From the NCBI GenBank assembly GCA_900316125.1, contig ONBO01000007.1:1-64000 (forward strand): DNA of 64,000 nucleotides, given 5' to 3'. The translations under genes were made by a program, and so were the position numbers. The notes beneath the pieces were generated by a model. That model did no database searches. It was not told the DNA's origin and saw only the letters and a program-made list of their open reading frames with translations. Of this stretch, positions 56,696-64,000 are shown piece by piece. Origin of the DNA: an uncultured Bacteroidales bacterium. GTDB taxonomy: Bacteria; Bacteroidota; Bacteroidia; Bacteroidales; Paludibacteraceae. Position 1 is the first letter of the stretch; the number at the start of each line of letters is the position of its first letter.

Positions 56696-58196
56696 CATTA
56701 TAAAAGTCATATTATGGGGTGATGAGGTTGGCACTCTTTATTGGGATGCTGCCAAAGGATGCTCTGTCTTTTCTTTTAATGACAGGTTTGTTTCCAAAAA
56801 TATGAATATTTCTCCAATTGTGGCACCTATAGTTAACGGTAAGGTTATTAGAAAATCTTTTCTTGGAAACAAAGATAAGGTTTATCAAGGTCTTCCTGAG
56901 TTTCTTGCTGATTCACTGCCTGACCATTGGGGTAATCTTATATTTGAACAATGGGCTAAACAGAACAATGTTTCGTTAAGGGACCTGACGCCTGTTGACA
57001 AATTATGCTTTATTGGAAGCCGTGCGATGGGTGCGTTTGAGTTCCAGCCAGAAACAAATATAGGAACTTTTGATAATCAAATCCAGCTGGATAGTTTGTA
57101 TAAACTTGCGAGAAAGATATTTCTAGAAAGGGAAGATGTAAAAATTGAATCTGATGAGCCGCTAACATTGCAAGGATTATATGAGGTAGGTACTTCAGCA
57201 GGAGGCAAGCATCCTAAAGCTATAATTGCGATAGACAAAAATACAGGCGATATACGTTCTGGGCAGGTTATTCTTCCAGAAGATTATGAATACTACATAC
57301 TCAAGTTTGCAGAAAGTGATGATTTCCCGTTCACAAATATTGAGATGACGTACTATAAGATGGCTTTAGCCGCAGGGATTAACATAATGCCATCAAAATT
57401 AATTTCTGTAGAAGGCAGAGAACACTTTTTAACACAGAGATATGACCGCATCAATGGTAAAAAGGTTTTTGTTCAGACTCTTGCGGCCATTAGCCCTGAT
57501 GCTTCAAGTTATGAGTCTCTGTTTGAGGTGGCCAGGTATATAGGCGTTTCATTTGCGGAGCAGGCTGAACTTTTCAGGCGTCTCGTGTTTAATATCTTTG
57601 CAGGCAATGTGGATGACCATCAAAAGAACTTCTCGTTCTCTATGGATGAGAACGGTAGTTGGCATATTACACCAGCCTACGATGTTACCTTTACCACAAA
57701 TCTTAACGGTCCTGTATATGAGCGAGTTCATACAATGTCTGTTTGTGGAAAAACAAATGATATTACGCAAGATGAGTTACTATACTTTGCAAAATCCAAT
57801 GGGATTAAAAATGCAAAAAGTATTATTGAAGATGTTGCAACATCAGTTTCTACATTTTATAAAAGTGCGATAGACTGTGGAGTTAGTGTTTATTGGGCTG
57901 ATAAAATTGAGGAGTATCTAAGAATCATCATGCCAGCGGAATATACATCTGGAATGACCAATTATATTCCAAGTTTTATAGAACCATTCGTTACTGAAAA
58001 CGGAGTGACTGTATCAGACGTGAAATTTCATGAAACTGAACGCCATGATATTGTTTTATATGCTACAATAAACGGAATCAGCCGTAAACATACATTCTAT
58101 AAAAACAGTGATCAGGCTGTTGCTATCTCAAAATATGGTGCAAACCATATTCCAGAACAAATGCAGAAGGCCTTGATTGAAGAGCTTTTAAAATAA
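56685..58196 (+). CDS. HipA-like serine/threonine kinase toxin
   Basis: A 503-aa full-length HipA. The N-subdomain-1 is at residues 1-100 (LPDHWGNLIFEQWA). Kinase elements are the P-loop-like GTSAGGKHPKA, FLTQRYDR, the catalytic NVDDHQKNFSF and the metal-binding PAYDVTF. HipA phosphorylates glutamyl-tRNA synthetase in E. coli and induces dormancy. An extra C-terminal domain of about 90 residues (SGMTNYIPSFIEPFVTENGV onward) goes beyond the core. No disabling change is seen. Confidence 0.92.
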   Translation: MLNNIIKVILWGDEVGTLYWDAAKGCSVFSFNDRFVSKNMNISPIVAPIVNGKVIRKSFLGNKDKVYQGLPEFLADSLPDHWGNLIFEQWAKQNNVSLRDLTPVDKLCFIGSRAMGAFEFQPETNIGTFDNQIQLDSLYKLARKIFLEREDVKIESDEPLTLQGLYEVGTSAGGKHPKAIIAIDKNTGDIRSGQVILPEDYEYYILKFAESDDFPFTNIEMTYYKMALAAGINIMPSKLISVEGREHFLTQRYDRINGKKVFVQTLAAISPDASSYESLFEVARYIGVSFAEQAELFRRLVFNIFAGNVDDHQKNFSFSMDENGSWHITPAYDVTFTTNLNGPVYERVHTMSVCGKTNDITQDELLYFAKSNGIKNAKSIIEDVATSVSTFYKSAIDCGVSVYWADKIEEYLRIIMPAEYTSGMTNYIPSFIEPFVTENGVTVSDVKFHETERHDIVLYATINGISRKHTFYKNSDQAVAISKYGANHIPEQMQKALIEELLK

Positions 58197-58198
58197 TT

Positions 58199-58234
58199 CT
58201 CCCCACCTATCCAGGGATTTGGCAGGGTGGGGAA
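58199..58234. terminator. hairpin between converging genes
   Basis: CCCCACC (58201-58207) pairs with GGTGGGG (58226-58232). There is no long T-run, so terminator strength is uncertain. Confidence 0.5.
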
Positions 58235-58246
58235 TATTATTATGCC

Positions 58247-58798
58247 TTAAAATATTTCACTTAAATAAGCTGCAATAAATTTTGATGCTGTAATGATAAC
58301 TACGATATCAAGTATTGATAGTATAAATCCAGCCGCAGCGTCTTCTCTTGGACTTTTGAATAATCCAATAATAGAGAATATAAATCCTAGGCATAAGAAA
58401 AGAATATTTAATTTAGACCACCAGCAAAAAATCAAACATAAAATGGCACATACTAATCCGATAGAGCCCATTACGTTTTTCTTCACCAAAACCTCTTGAG
58501 TAGAGTTTGAGGATTCTGTAACCTGCCCATTATTTTTCCTCCATTCTAGGCTTTCAGTGTTGCTTTCGCTTGATATTTGCTCAATTCCTAAATATGTGTC
58601 ATTAGACTTAAGCCATTGAATAATAACAACGTATGCTTTTTCGGGGACATTGGAACATTTTTCAAGTAGGTTGTTATAGTTGTCTGGATATTTTTCTTTA
58701 TAGGTGTTAATGAATTCTTGATTTGAAAAAGTCTTACCATTAAATGATTTGATAATGTTTTGTGAGGCAGTAAAAAGATATTGATCTAAATTTTCCAT
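58247..58798 (-). CDS. hypothetical protein with C-terminal membrane domain
   Basis: A 183-aa protein. The first 90 residues are soluble, with a helical module (NQEFINTYKEKYPDNYNNLLE), followed by a Ser/Glu/Asn linker and two or three hydrophobic helices (GSIGLVCAILCLIFCWW; ILFLCLGFIFSIIGLF; GFILSILDIVVIITASKF) of the DUF4190 kind. I know no function. It lies 17 nt after the next upstream gene on the same strand. Confidence 0.6.
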   Translation of the reverse strand: MENLDQYLFTASQNIIKSFNGKTFSNQEFINTYKEKYPDNYNNLLEKCSNVPEKAYVVIIQWLKSNDTYLGIEQISSESNTESLEWRKNNGQVTESSNSTQEVLVKKNVMGSIGLVCAILCLIFCWWSKLNILFLCLGFIFSIIGLFKSPREDAAAGFILSILDIVVIITASKFIAAYLSEIF

Positions 58799-58815
58799 AG
58801 TATAAATAATTTGAA

Positions 58816-60357
58816 TTATTGTTTGATGCCATTTTTGTAATTGTTAATTCGTTGTTTGAGTATAGTTTTATAATTAGCTGAAATGTACGAATGATAGAAC
58901 ATGTCTACTGAGTCAAAATAGATTTTGTTTTTTTCATAATCCTTTTTGAATTTAGGGCAGTATTGCATAATATATTCTATACCCTGATCATAGAAGTATT
59001 TGTCAGATAGACTGCTCATATCATCAATTACAGAATGGATTATTTGTCCTTTTTTGGAAGATGTGGAAGCACTTTCTGCTTCACACAAGTTTAGATTCTT
59101 ATTCCCGTATAAAGTTGAACTTAGATATTGTAAAATTTTATATTGTTTCTTTTTTTTCTGTATGAAGTCAATAAACTCGCTGTCGCTTGTTGCATTGTTA
59201 TAAGCAGTATCAAATTCTTCTTTTGATGGGAATAATCTTTTATTATCGTTGTATTGTTTAGCTCTGCATGAAGATTCAAGGGCTGGCATTTTACCATTAT
59301 CAATAAGCTCAATTTTTATTTGATTGATTTTAGATTCATCCATACAACGATACTCTATGTCAATTTCTCTCAACTGTATGTTTAAGTCTGGATTAACTTT
59401 AGCAGCTTTTACTATGTATTCGTCAGGGTATTTTGTTCTTAATGTGTTTTTCATAACATCGCCACGAGAGAATTCTACATACTTTTTGTATATTCTGTTC
59501 TTTTCTTGTTTGATCCAACTTTTGCATTTGTCTGATGTTGATAGTGCATCATCTGGGATTTGTGAAAAACTCAGAGTGTAATCTTTGCAGTACCAAGGAT
59601 TATTTCTTAGGGAGTCATTGTATTGTTTGGTGTATTTATTTAGTTCATACTCTGTATTTTTCCTTCTTCTTTCTATTTCCAGTTGTTTTAGTTTATATTC
59701 AGAGATAGTTTTTTGTGCAATAGGCATTATAAATTCGTTAAGATTGGGTGCAAGATAAAGTTTAAATAATGTTTTTGCTATTTCAAAATATTTTTCATTA
59801 ATAGTATTGTCATCATTGAATATTTTGTTGTTTTCTAGTTTTAGGTACACAAAATATTCAATGACGGGTGTTCCATAAATGGCAATTTGTTTTAATCTTG
59901 GAAGCTCACGAACACTTGGAATGTATATGTGGGTTACAGATGCTGGTATTGCTAATGAACTAAGTCTAATCATATTGTCAAATGAGGACATGTCAATATA
60001 TGTAACAGTATTTGGTATTACGATACTCTCTATATCAACTCTATGTTCGGCATGCATGCTTTCAACGGAGTTTGTAATATCAGGGACTAATATTGCAGAT
60101 AGCAACCCGCCAACACCGCTTTTGGGGCTGCCTTCTGCGTTTATAGAGATTACCTTAAATGTGTCATACTTGTAATTAATGTATGCTGGAATGTTTATTT
60201 GCCTATGATTGCCATAAAAATTTTTTACGGATGCTGAATTGTCAGAGAGATCTAACTCATATTCTATATCATTTATTATGACTTTTTCTTTGTATGCAAA
60301 AATGTTTATAGTAAATAAAATGCAAATAGAGATTAAGAATAATTTTGCTTTTCCCAT
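58816..60357 (-). CDS. exported hypothetical with BspA-like leucine-rich start
   Basis: A 513-aa protein with a signal peptide (LFLISICILFTINIFA). Residues 30-175 have strand repeats like BspA/LRR_5 proteins (INIPAYINYKYDTFKVISIN, IESIVIPNTVTYIDMSSF, LSSLAIPASVTHIYIPSV). The remaining 330 residues are charged and helical, probably coiled coil, and not recognised. Surface or periplasmic location is inferred. It is AT-rich and differs from the core genes around it. Confidence 0.65.
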   Translation of the reverse strand: MGKAKLFLISICILFTINIFAYKEKVIINDIEYELDLSDNSASVKNFYGNHRQINIPAYINYKYDTFKVISINAEGSPKSGVGGLLSAILVPDITNSVESMHAEHRVDIESIVIPNTVTYIDMSSFDNMIRLSSLAIPASVTHIYIPSVRELPRLKQIAIYGTPVIEYFVYLKLENNKIFNDDNTINEKYFEIAKTLFKLYLAPNLNEFIMPIAQKTISEYKLKQLEIERRRKNTEYELNKYTKQYNDSLRNNPWYCKDYTLSFSQIPDDALSTSDKCKSWIKQEKNRIYKKYVEFSRGDVMKNTLRTKYPDEYIVKAAKVNPDLNIQLREIDIEYRCMDESKINQIKIELIDNGKMPALESSCRAKQYNDNKRLFPSKEEFDTAYNNATSDSEFIDFIQKKKKQYKILQYLSSTLYGNKNLNLCEAESASTSSKKGQIIHSVIDDMSSLSDKYFYDQGIEYIMQYCPKFKKDYEKNKIYFDSVDMFYHSYISANYKTILKQRINNYKNGIKQ

Positions 60358-60380
60358 TTTGGTATAATTTTGTATAACGA

Positions 60381-61088
60381 CTATCTTTTGTTGAGTATTA
60401 AATCCTTTTTATCATAACAATTAAATGTATGTGTGGGTTTTAGATTGTCATACTCGGTTATAATTTTTTCCCATGTAACAAAGTGTAGTTGACTTGAAAA
60501 TAGTTTGATATCCACGTCTTTGTTTAAATCTTCAATTAGTTTACCTTTTATGGTAGGATCTGGCGTGATTGCAATGTATTCTGCTTTAGAGCATGATTTA
60601 ATCAAATTATATATCTTTTGTACAATCTCATTCCTCGTTTCAACAGTCCTTGGATTTTTGGAGGTGGTGCCTTTACTCTTTATGTATTCTGATACGTTGG
60701 ATTCTCCCCATTTTAGCATGTTAAAAAGATAATATTTTAGGCTTAGTTGATAGAATAGATTAGAGGAGTAGCCATTATATGATTTTTTTGATTTGAATTT
60801 TTCAAACTGTTGCTGCAGTTTGTATGAGTTGCCATTAGATACCTTTGCCTCAAAGAAAAACACTGTTTTTTCATTGTTGTTATCAGCAATAAGAATTGCA
60901 TCTGAATCTCCAAAGTCAGATAGGGAACCCTCCATAATGATTTTAAAGTTGTTGTAGGAATTAAATTTTTCCACTCCGGATATCTTAAGTAGTTTCTGTA
61001 ATGATTCTACATCGTTGTTGAAATAAAATAGGGCATTCATCATACCTCTTTCAGAATATCCGTAAATTTCTGTGCTTGATTTTGTCAT
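60381..61088 (-). CDS. PD-(D/E)XK-like nuclease, stand-alone
   Basis: A 235-aa protein. The segment FGDSDAILIA, followed about 10 residues later by VFFFEAKVS, matches the D...E-x-K active-site pattern of the PD-(D/E)XK superfamily. The adjacent KLQQQFEKF helix also fits. The rest is helical (NLFYQLSLKYYLFNMLKW) with a C-terminal strand (AEYIAITPDP; HFVTWEKII). No family name comes to mind. It follows a structured RNA and its terminator on the same strand and has no other visible promoter, a layout seen in some toxin and defence loci. Confidence 0.6.
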   Translation of the reverse strand: MTKSSTEIYGYSERGMMNALFYFNNDVESLQKLLKISGVEKFNSYNNFKIIMEGSLSDFGDSDAILIADNNNEKTVFFFEAKVSNGNSYKLQQQFEKFKSKKSYNGYSSNLFYQLSLKYYLFNMLKWGESNVSEYIKSKGTTSKNPRTVETRNEIVQKIYNLIKSCSKAEYIAITPDPTIKGKLIEDLNKDVDIKLFSSQLHFVTWEKIITEYDNLKPTHTFNCYDKKDLILNKR

Positions 61089-61120
61089 AGTTAAATTGTT
61101 TATGGTTTGTATTTGGTAAT

Positions 61121-61160
61121 AAAAAATCAGCGTTGCCAGCAGATTGCCAGTGACGCTGAT
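61121..61160 (-). terminator. intrinsic terminator of the structured RNA
   Basis: On the minus strand ATCAGCGT (61160-61153) pairs perfectly with ACGCTGAT (61133-61126), followed by TTTTT. It ends the RNA upstream of the nuclease gene. Confidence 0.8.
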
Positions 61161-61507
61161 ATGTTTTCACTTAAAATGAAAAACGCGGACCCGCATTCTG
61201 CTCGTTCCGCTGTTCTAGGCTCTCGCATGCCTTTCAAGTCCAAAACGAGCAAAGAGAGTCCACGCTGATGTATAATTAACCACAATCTTGCTATAACCTG
61301 TTGGTTATAGCAAGAGGCCTGCGCATTGTAATGCAAGGCCAGTGGGGTATATACACACCCACGGACATCTACTTTGCCTTAGTCTAAGACCTGGGATTGA
61401 ATTTGCGAGATTCGGAACAGTTAAACTAAAGCGTTTAGTAAACGCCATTATGTAAATTTTCAGAACCCACCCAGCACACCCACAGGGTGTTTCAGCGTGG
61501 ATTCCAA
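61121..61507 (-). ncRNA. structured RNA of about 385 nt, unrecognised
   Basis: A non-coding interval with its own promoter and terminator. A 10-bp long-range helix (61501-61492 with 61268-61259) closes a domain. Local hairpins inside are: a perfect 12-bp stem at 61287-61314, GGCCT-GCATT nested arms at 61316-61340, GCGTTT/AAACGC near 61430-61445, and ACACCC/GGGTGT near 61475-61490. A second domain has a 9-bp outer stem (GTGGACTC region with GGGTCCGC) and a GCTCGTT/AACGAGC arm. It lacks the signatures of RNase P RNA, tmRNA, 6S and SRP RNA. Confidence 0.7.
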
Positions 61508-61510
61508 TGG

Positions 61511-61518
61511 CAAAGATA
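61511..61518 (-). promoter_or_regulatory. promoter box of the structured RNA
   Basis: TATCTTTG on the minus strand, in an AT-rich block between the end of the three-gene operon (61600) and the RNA. Confidence 0.65.
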
Positions 61519-61599
61519 ATATTTTTTCTCTGTAAAAGAAATTTTCATAATGCTATTTTAATTAGTAAATGTAATTGTATAAGATTTATCTAAATTGGC

Positions 61600-62334
61600 T
61601 TAAAGAGTAAGATGGTCACAAATATTCCAATCTAAATCATCGTCAAACACATCGCTTTTATACGTGCTATAGTCTATCTCTGTATGTAGTTCAATATTGA
61701 AGTTTCTCACCCAAAGTAAGTCAAAAATAGAGAATTCCAAATGCTCATACAGATTATGGAATGCATGTATTAGATGCATGTCTTTGGTTAATTCTCTATC
61801 TAAGCCTTCATTCCAGTTGTCTGGCTCTTCCTGCAAGTATAGCATCTTATTTTCAGATTGAATGTGAACAGAATCGCCCCATGTTTTTATCTTAAAACAG
61901 CATGCTCCATTTTCATACAAAGGCATATAATTATCAATTGTCCCATTTAACATTGCCCATATCTTTCTGGCTCTGACAGTCTGAACTGGATGAATTTTAG
62001 GATATCCATATCCAAGAAAGCATTTCCCCGTTACAACTATGTTATTCTTCTCATCATAACTCTTTGCTGACTCGAAGATTTTTATTGTTCTATGACGCAT
62101 TTCTATAAGTTGCAGTTTCAGCGCATCATTGAATTCACTTAACAACTGCCTATATTTTTCATCCATTGCAAAATAATTTTGGAGAATATTCTTTCTTACA
62201 CCTAATAGGTGCTTAATGGTAACTCTGTTGTAATCCATGAATGCTTTCATCCTCTCAGTCTCGTATTGTAAGTTCAGAATCGCTGTTTCTATTTCTTGCA
62301 CAGCCTTCGTGTTAAAAATCTCTTGTACTGTCAT
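61600..62334 (-). CDS. hypothetical protein, third gene of the DnaE-like operon
   Basis: A 244-aa soluble protein that I do not recognise. Residues 10-95 look like a long helical or coiled-coil segment (AVQEIETAILNLQYETERMK; FNDALKLQLIEMRHRTIKI). The C-terminal half is mixed alpha/beta with an acidic tail (VFDDDLDWNICDHL). Its ATG overlaps the stop of the second gene by 4 nt, so it is translationally coupled. The structured RNA starts about 90 nt downstream. Confidence 0.65.
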   Translation of the reverse strand: MTVQEIFNTKAVQEIETAILNLQYETERMKAFMDYNRVTIKHLLGVRKNILQNYFAMDEKYRQLLSEFNDALKLQLIEMRHRTIKIFESAKSYDEKNNIVVTGKCFLGYGYPKIHPVQTVRARKIWAMLNGTIDNYMPLYENGACCFKIKTWGDSVHIQSENKMLYLQEEPDNWNEGLDRELTKDMHLIHAFHNLYEHLEFSIFDLLWVRNFNIELHTEIDYSTYKSDVFDDDLDWNICDHLTL

Positions 62335-62816
62335 AGTTGATTGATTTGTAGCAAGTCCATCTTCAGGTGTTCAAACAAGATAGCTCCTATAAAGCAACTT
62401 GGTGCAAGTACGCCGTCAAAAATATATTGTCGGTTACTTTTTCTACTTGACAACATTGTTTGTAGAGCCTCTTTAGCGCCATTGTTGGTTGATATGCTCA
62501 TATATGTTTTAACATCAAATTTTCTACACAAGTTCTGTTGTATCTGGGAAAGCTTTTCATGTTCACAGGAAGTTACAAACGCAGATACTTCTAAATCCTC
62601 TTCTCCGTAGCTTCCATCGGGGTTGATATAGTGACCACAAAGCCCAATGCTATGTAACTCTAATGCGCCTATCTCTTTAAACATCTTTATAGGACTATTT
62701 TCATGCCCATTTTTGCTCGGCGATATTATAATGAATGGCTTGCTCAGATATTTTGCAATGCCTTCAATATATTCCGCATCACTGCGGCATTTCATGCTTG
62801 GAAAGTAACTGTACAT
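62331..62816 (-). CDS. hypothetical protein, second gene of the DnaE-like operon
   Basis: A 161-aa protein not recognised, with a Rossmann-like alternation (KPFIIISPSKNGHENSP, then a helix, then LELHSIGLCGHYI). The C-terminus is hydrophobic-helical (GAILFEHLKMDLLQ). It overlaps the DnaE-like gene by 38 nt from ATG 62816. The internal ATG at 62795 would shorten the overlap to 17 nt. Confidence 0.65.
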   Translation of the reverse strand: MYSYFPSMKCRSDAEYIEGIAKYLSKPFIIISPSKNGHENSPIKMFKEIGALELHSIGLCGHYINPDGSYGEEDLEVSAFVTSCEHEKLSQIQQNLCRKFDVKTYMSISTNNGAKEALQTMLSSRKSNRQYIFDGVLAPSCFIGAILFEHLKMDLLQINQL

Positions 62817-63879
62817 TGTTTAGGAACTCCTCTCTATAATAAGTTTTAAGATATGCTGTTCTGTAGGATGTGAGCGCCAGATATGTGGCCGTTGCCATAT
62901 TGATGCGGCCTGGTTTTGACAGAGCCTGGATGCTAATGAAATAATCTACAATGTCTTCAAATGAATGTGGGCATAACTGGCCATGTCGTTTCTTCCAGAA
63001 CTCGTTATAAAAAGTTATTCCGTCGATGTCATTGTTCCTATACAGTTCAAAAACTTTATCATCGTTGATTGGAATGTTCTCTATATCAATATCATGGCCT
63101 TGTTTCTCTTTGACGCACTGTAATGTGTTGTAAATCAACATTGAATGATTCACGGTGATGTAATACATATAGGCGCCAGACTCCAATAGTGACTGCTTGC
63201 TAAATTCACAAGGGATGCTCCTTAATCTCCTTTTGGCGGTGGAGTCTGCATCTATTTGAGACCTCTCTGGTATGAAGTGGCCATCGCCATACTCGGTTCT
63301 GTCTGCTACCATTAGAATGCCGTTCAGCATGATTTTCTTATCAATAAATTCAAACAATCTTACAGGCGAAGGCTTAGTGTCGTTCTCATCGCGTTTTTCT
63401 ACTTTATAGCGCATTCTATCGTATGGATGAAAGAATATGCACAATGGGAATGTTTGGTTTAATAATTCAAGAATAGCCTCTTTATTTGGATAGTCAGATA
63501 TCTCAAGTCTGAATGACCTGATGCAGCTTGGGTCAGTTTTGCGCATATCTGCAAAACTTAGGCTGAATTTCATAGGGTCAACATCTGTTATGTCAAGCAA
63601 ATATGCTACGATGCTGCATATTGCCTCATGAGTGGCGTACATATCAATTTTCAGTTTCTCTCTAATGGTTTCTAAAATCTGTGCTGTAAAAAGAAAGTAA
63701 CCGACTTTATTATATTTGCAAATCTCAGTTAATTCTTCTTTGATTCTTTCTTCTGTCTCACTATTGAGTTTCTCTCCGTAGTGAGCTTTTGCTTTTTCAA
63801 AAACAATCTGCCCAAGATATTCGTTTGCAGATTGCATACCGCACGGTATATTGATTTTTGGTGTTAGTGTTGTTTTCAT
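62779..63879 (-). CDS. reduced DnaE-like (DNA polymerase III alpha palm/fingers) protein
   Basis: A 366-aa protein whose blocks follow bacterial PolIII alpha in order. Residues 45-68 (ELTEICKYNKVGYFLF) match the GYFLIV palm entry. 88-108 (IVAYLLDITDVDPMKFSL) match the SLVAYxLxITDxDPLxF block. 267-324 (ENIPINDDKVFELYRNND, SFEDIV, LSKPG) match IPLDDxxxFxLL...FEDxIALxALxRPG. 331-356 (LALTSYRTAYLKTYYREEFL) match [20 protein letters not shown]. The PHP, beta-binding and OB domains are absent, as is about 100 residues after RPG. The PDxDxDF catalytic pair is replaced by FRLEISDY, and the third Asp region (KFDFLGLRTL) by YITVNHSMLI. Confidence 0.7.
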   Translation of the reverse strand: MKTTLTPKINIPCGMQSANEYLGQIVFEKAKAHYGEKLNSETEERIKEELTEICKYNKVGYFLFTAQILETIREKLKIDMYATHEAICSIVAYLLDITDVDPMKFSLSFADMRKTDPSCIRSFRLEISDYPNKEAILELLNQTFPLCIFFHPYDRMRYKVEKRDENDTKPSPVRLFEFIDKKIMLNGILMVADRTEYGDGHFIPERSQIDADSTAKRRLRSIPCEFSKQSLLESGAYMYYITVNHSMLIYNTLQCVKEKQGHDIDIENIPINDDKVFELYRNNDIDGITFYNEFWKKRHGQLCPHSFEDIVDYFISIQALSKPGRINMATATYLALTSYRTAYLKTYYREEFLNNVQLLSKHEMPQ

Positions 63880-63932
63880 GATTGAATAATTTTTTTGTTA
63901 GTTACTTGTTGATAATGAGTGAGTTTTGTTAA

Positions 63933-64000
63933 TCAGGCGCTCTCCTCTGGGGAGAGCGCAAGTCTTAGTCCGGTGATTTGCCAGTAGGCGTCGTGGGCAC
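63933..64000 (-). CDS. 3' end of an upstream gene (partial)
   Basis: From the window edge the frame reads AHDAYWQITGLRLALSPEES-A then TGA (63935-63933), a protein-like C-terminus on the same strand as the DnaE-like operon. A strong hairpin (GCGCTCTCC/GGAGAGCGC) lies within these last codons. No promoter box is seen in the 53 nt before the DnaE-like ATG, so this gene may head the operon. The family is unknown. Confidence 0.4.
   Translation of the reverse strand, partial: AHDAYWQITGLRLALSPEESA

Noticed and set aside
61126..61150. CRISPR-like repeat (TGCCAG twice, and a similar string at 63980)
   Set aside because: Only two 6-nt copies within the terminator loop and one distant partial match; no regular spacers or cas genes.
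61121..61507. RNase P RNA, tmRNA or 6S RNA as identity of the structured RNA
   Set aside because: No GAGGAAAGTCC or ACAGA-type RNase P cores, no tRNA-like ends or ALAA-type tag for tmRNA, and no single long 6S-type hairpin with central bubble.

Overview
The window looks like a chromosomal segment of a Bacteroidales bacterium. The reasons are: promoters of the Bacteroidetes type (a TAnnTTTG box close to the start site, often with TTG 20 nt upstream); weak Shine-Dalgarno signals; an ATP synthase operon in the Bacteroidetes order (atpD-C-I-like-B-E-F-H-A-G); a type IX secretion sorting domain; a PorT-like barrel; DUF4199, DUF3078 and (from memory) DUF6452/DUF6048-type genes; and a Bacteroidetes-type SRP RNA. 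Genus cannot be decided from the sequence alone.

Layout. 1-1.9 kb is small accessory DNA: an orphan MntA-like nucleotidyltransferase antitoxin next to an internally deleted HEPN toxin, then a HAD phosphatase. 1.9-8.3 kb (minus) carries ECF sigma, a 60-aa ORF, rpe, a short ComEC, nrnA, an ApgM-family gene that is a candidate homoserine kinase, and thrC. 8.4-15.7 kb (minus) is the complete F1Fo ATP synthase operon, with strong hairpins between atpE and atpF. 15.8-22.8 kb (minus) has an inositol-phosphatase-like enzyme, a broken maf, a UbiA prenyltransferase, a KdsC-like phosphatase, a DUF2520-type protein, a nitroreductase, a PorT-like barrel and a LysM protein. 23-31.2 kb holds a T9SS cargo protein, a YfcE-like phosphodiesterase, the SRP RNA, an envelope cluster (DUF4199, GT2 and three small envelope proteins), transketolase, mntP and tRNA-Lys(CTT). 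31.2-34.7 kb has MATE, mazG, a 0.6-kb AT-rich regulatory region with repeated TTACA-N2-TGTAA sites, an XRE regulator and a cloverleaf-like inverted-repeat element. 34.7-55.3 kb is core metabolism and DNA maintenance: pyrK-pyrD, a DUF3078 protein, trmD, ligA, dapA, clpC, gyrA, a TPR protein, an AddB-like nuclease, an ABC-F protein and a class II ribonucleotide reductase. 55.6-58.2 kb has a nitroreductase and a full hipBA pair.

58.2-64 kb (minus) is AT-rich accessory DNA. It contains two envelope-type unknowns, a stand-alone PD-(D/E)XK-like nuclease, a roughly 385-nt structured RNA with its own promoter and terminator, and a tightly overlapping three-gene operon. The first gene of that operon appears to be a shrunken DNA polymerase III alpha (DnaE) palm/fingers protein with its catalytic aspartates replaced. 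This region is the best candidate for an undescribed system.

Short intergenic tandem repeats with 7- or 8-nt period recur across the whole window and in several cases supply the stop codon of the neighbouring gene. All functional statements rest on motif recognition by eye. No database search was run.
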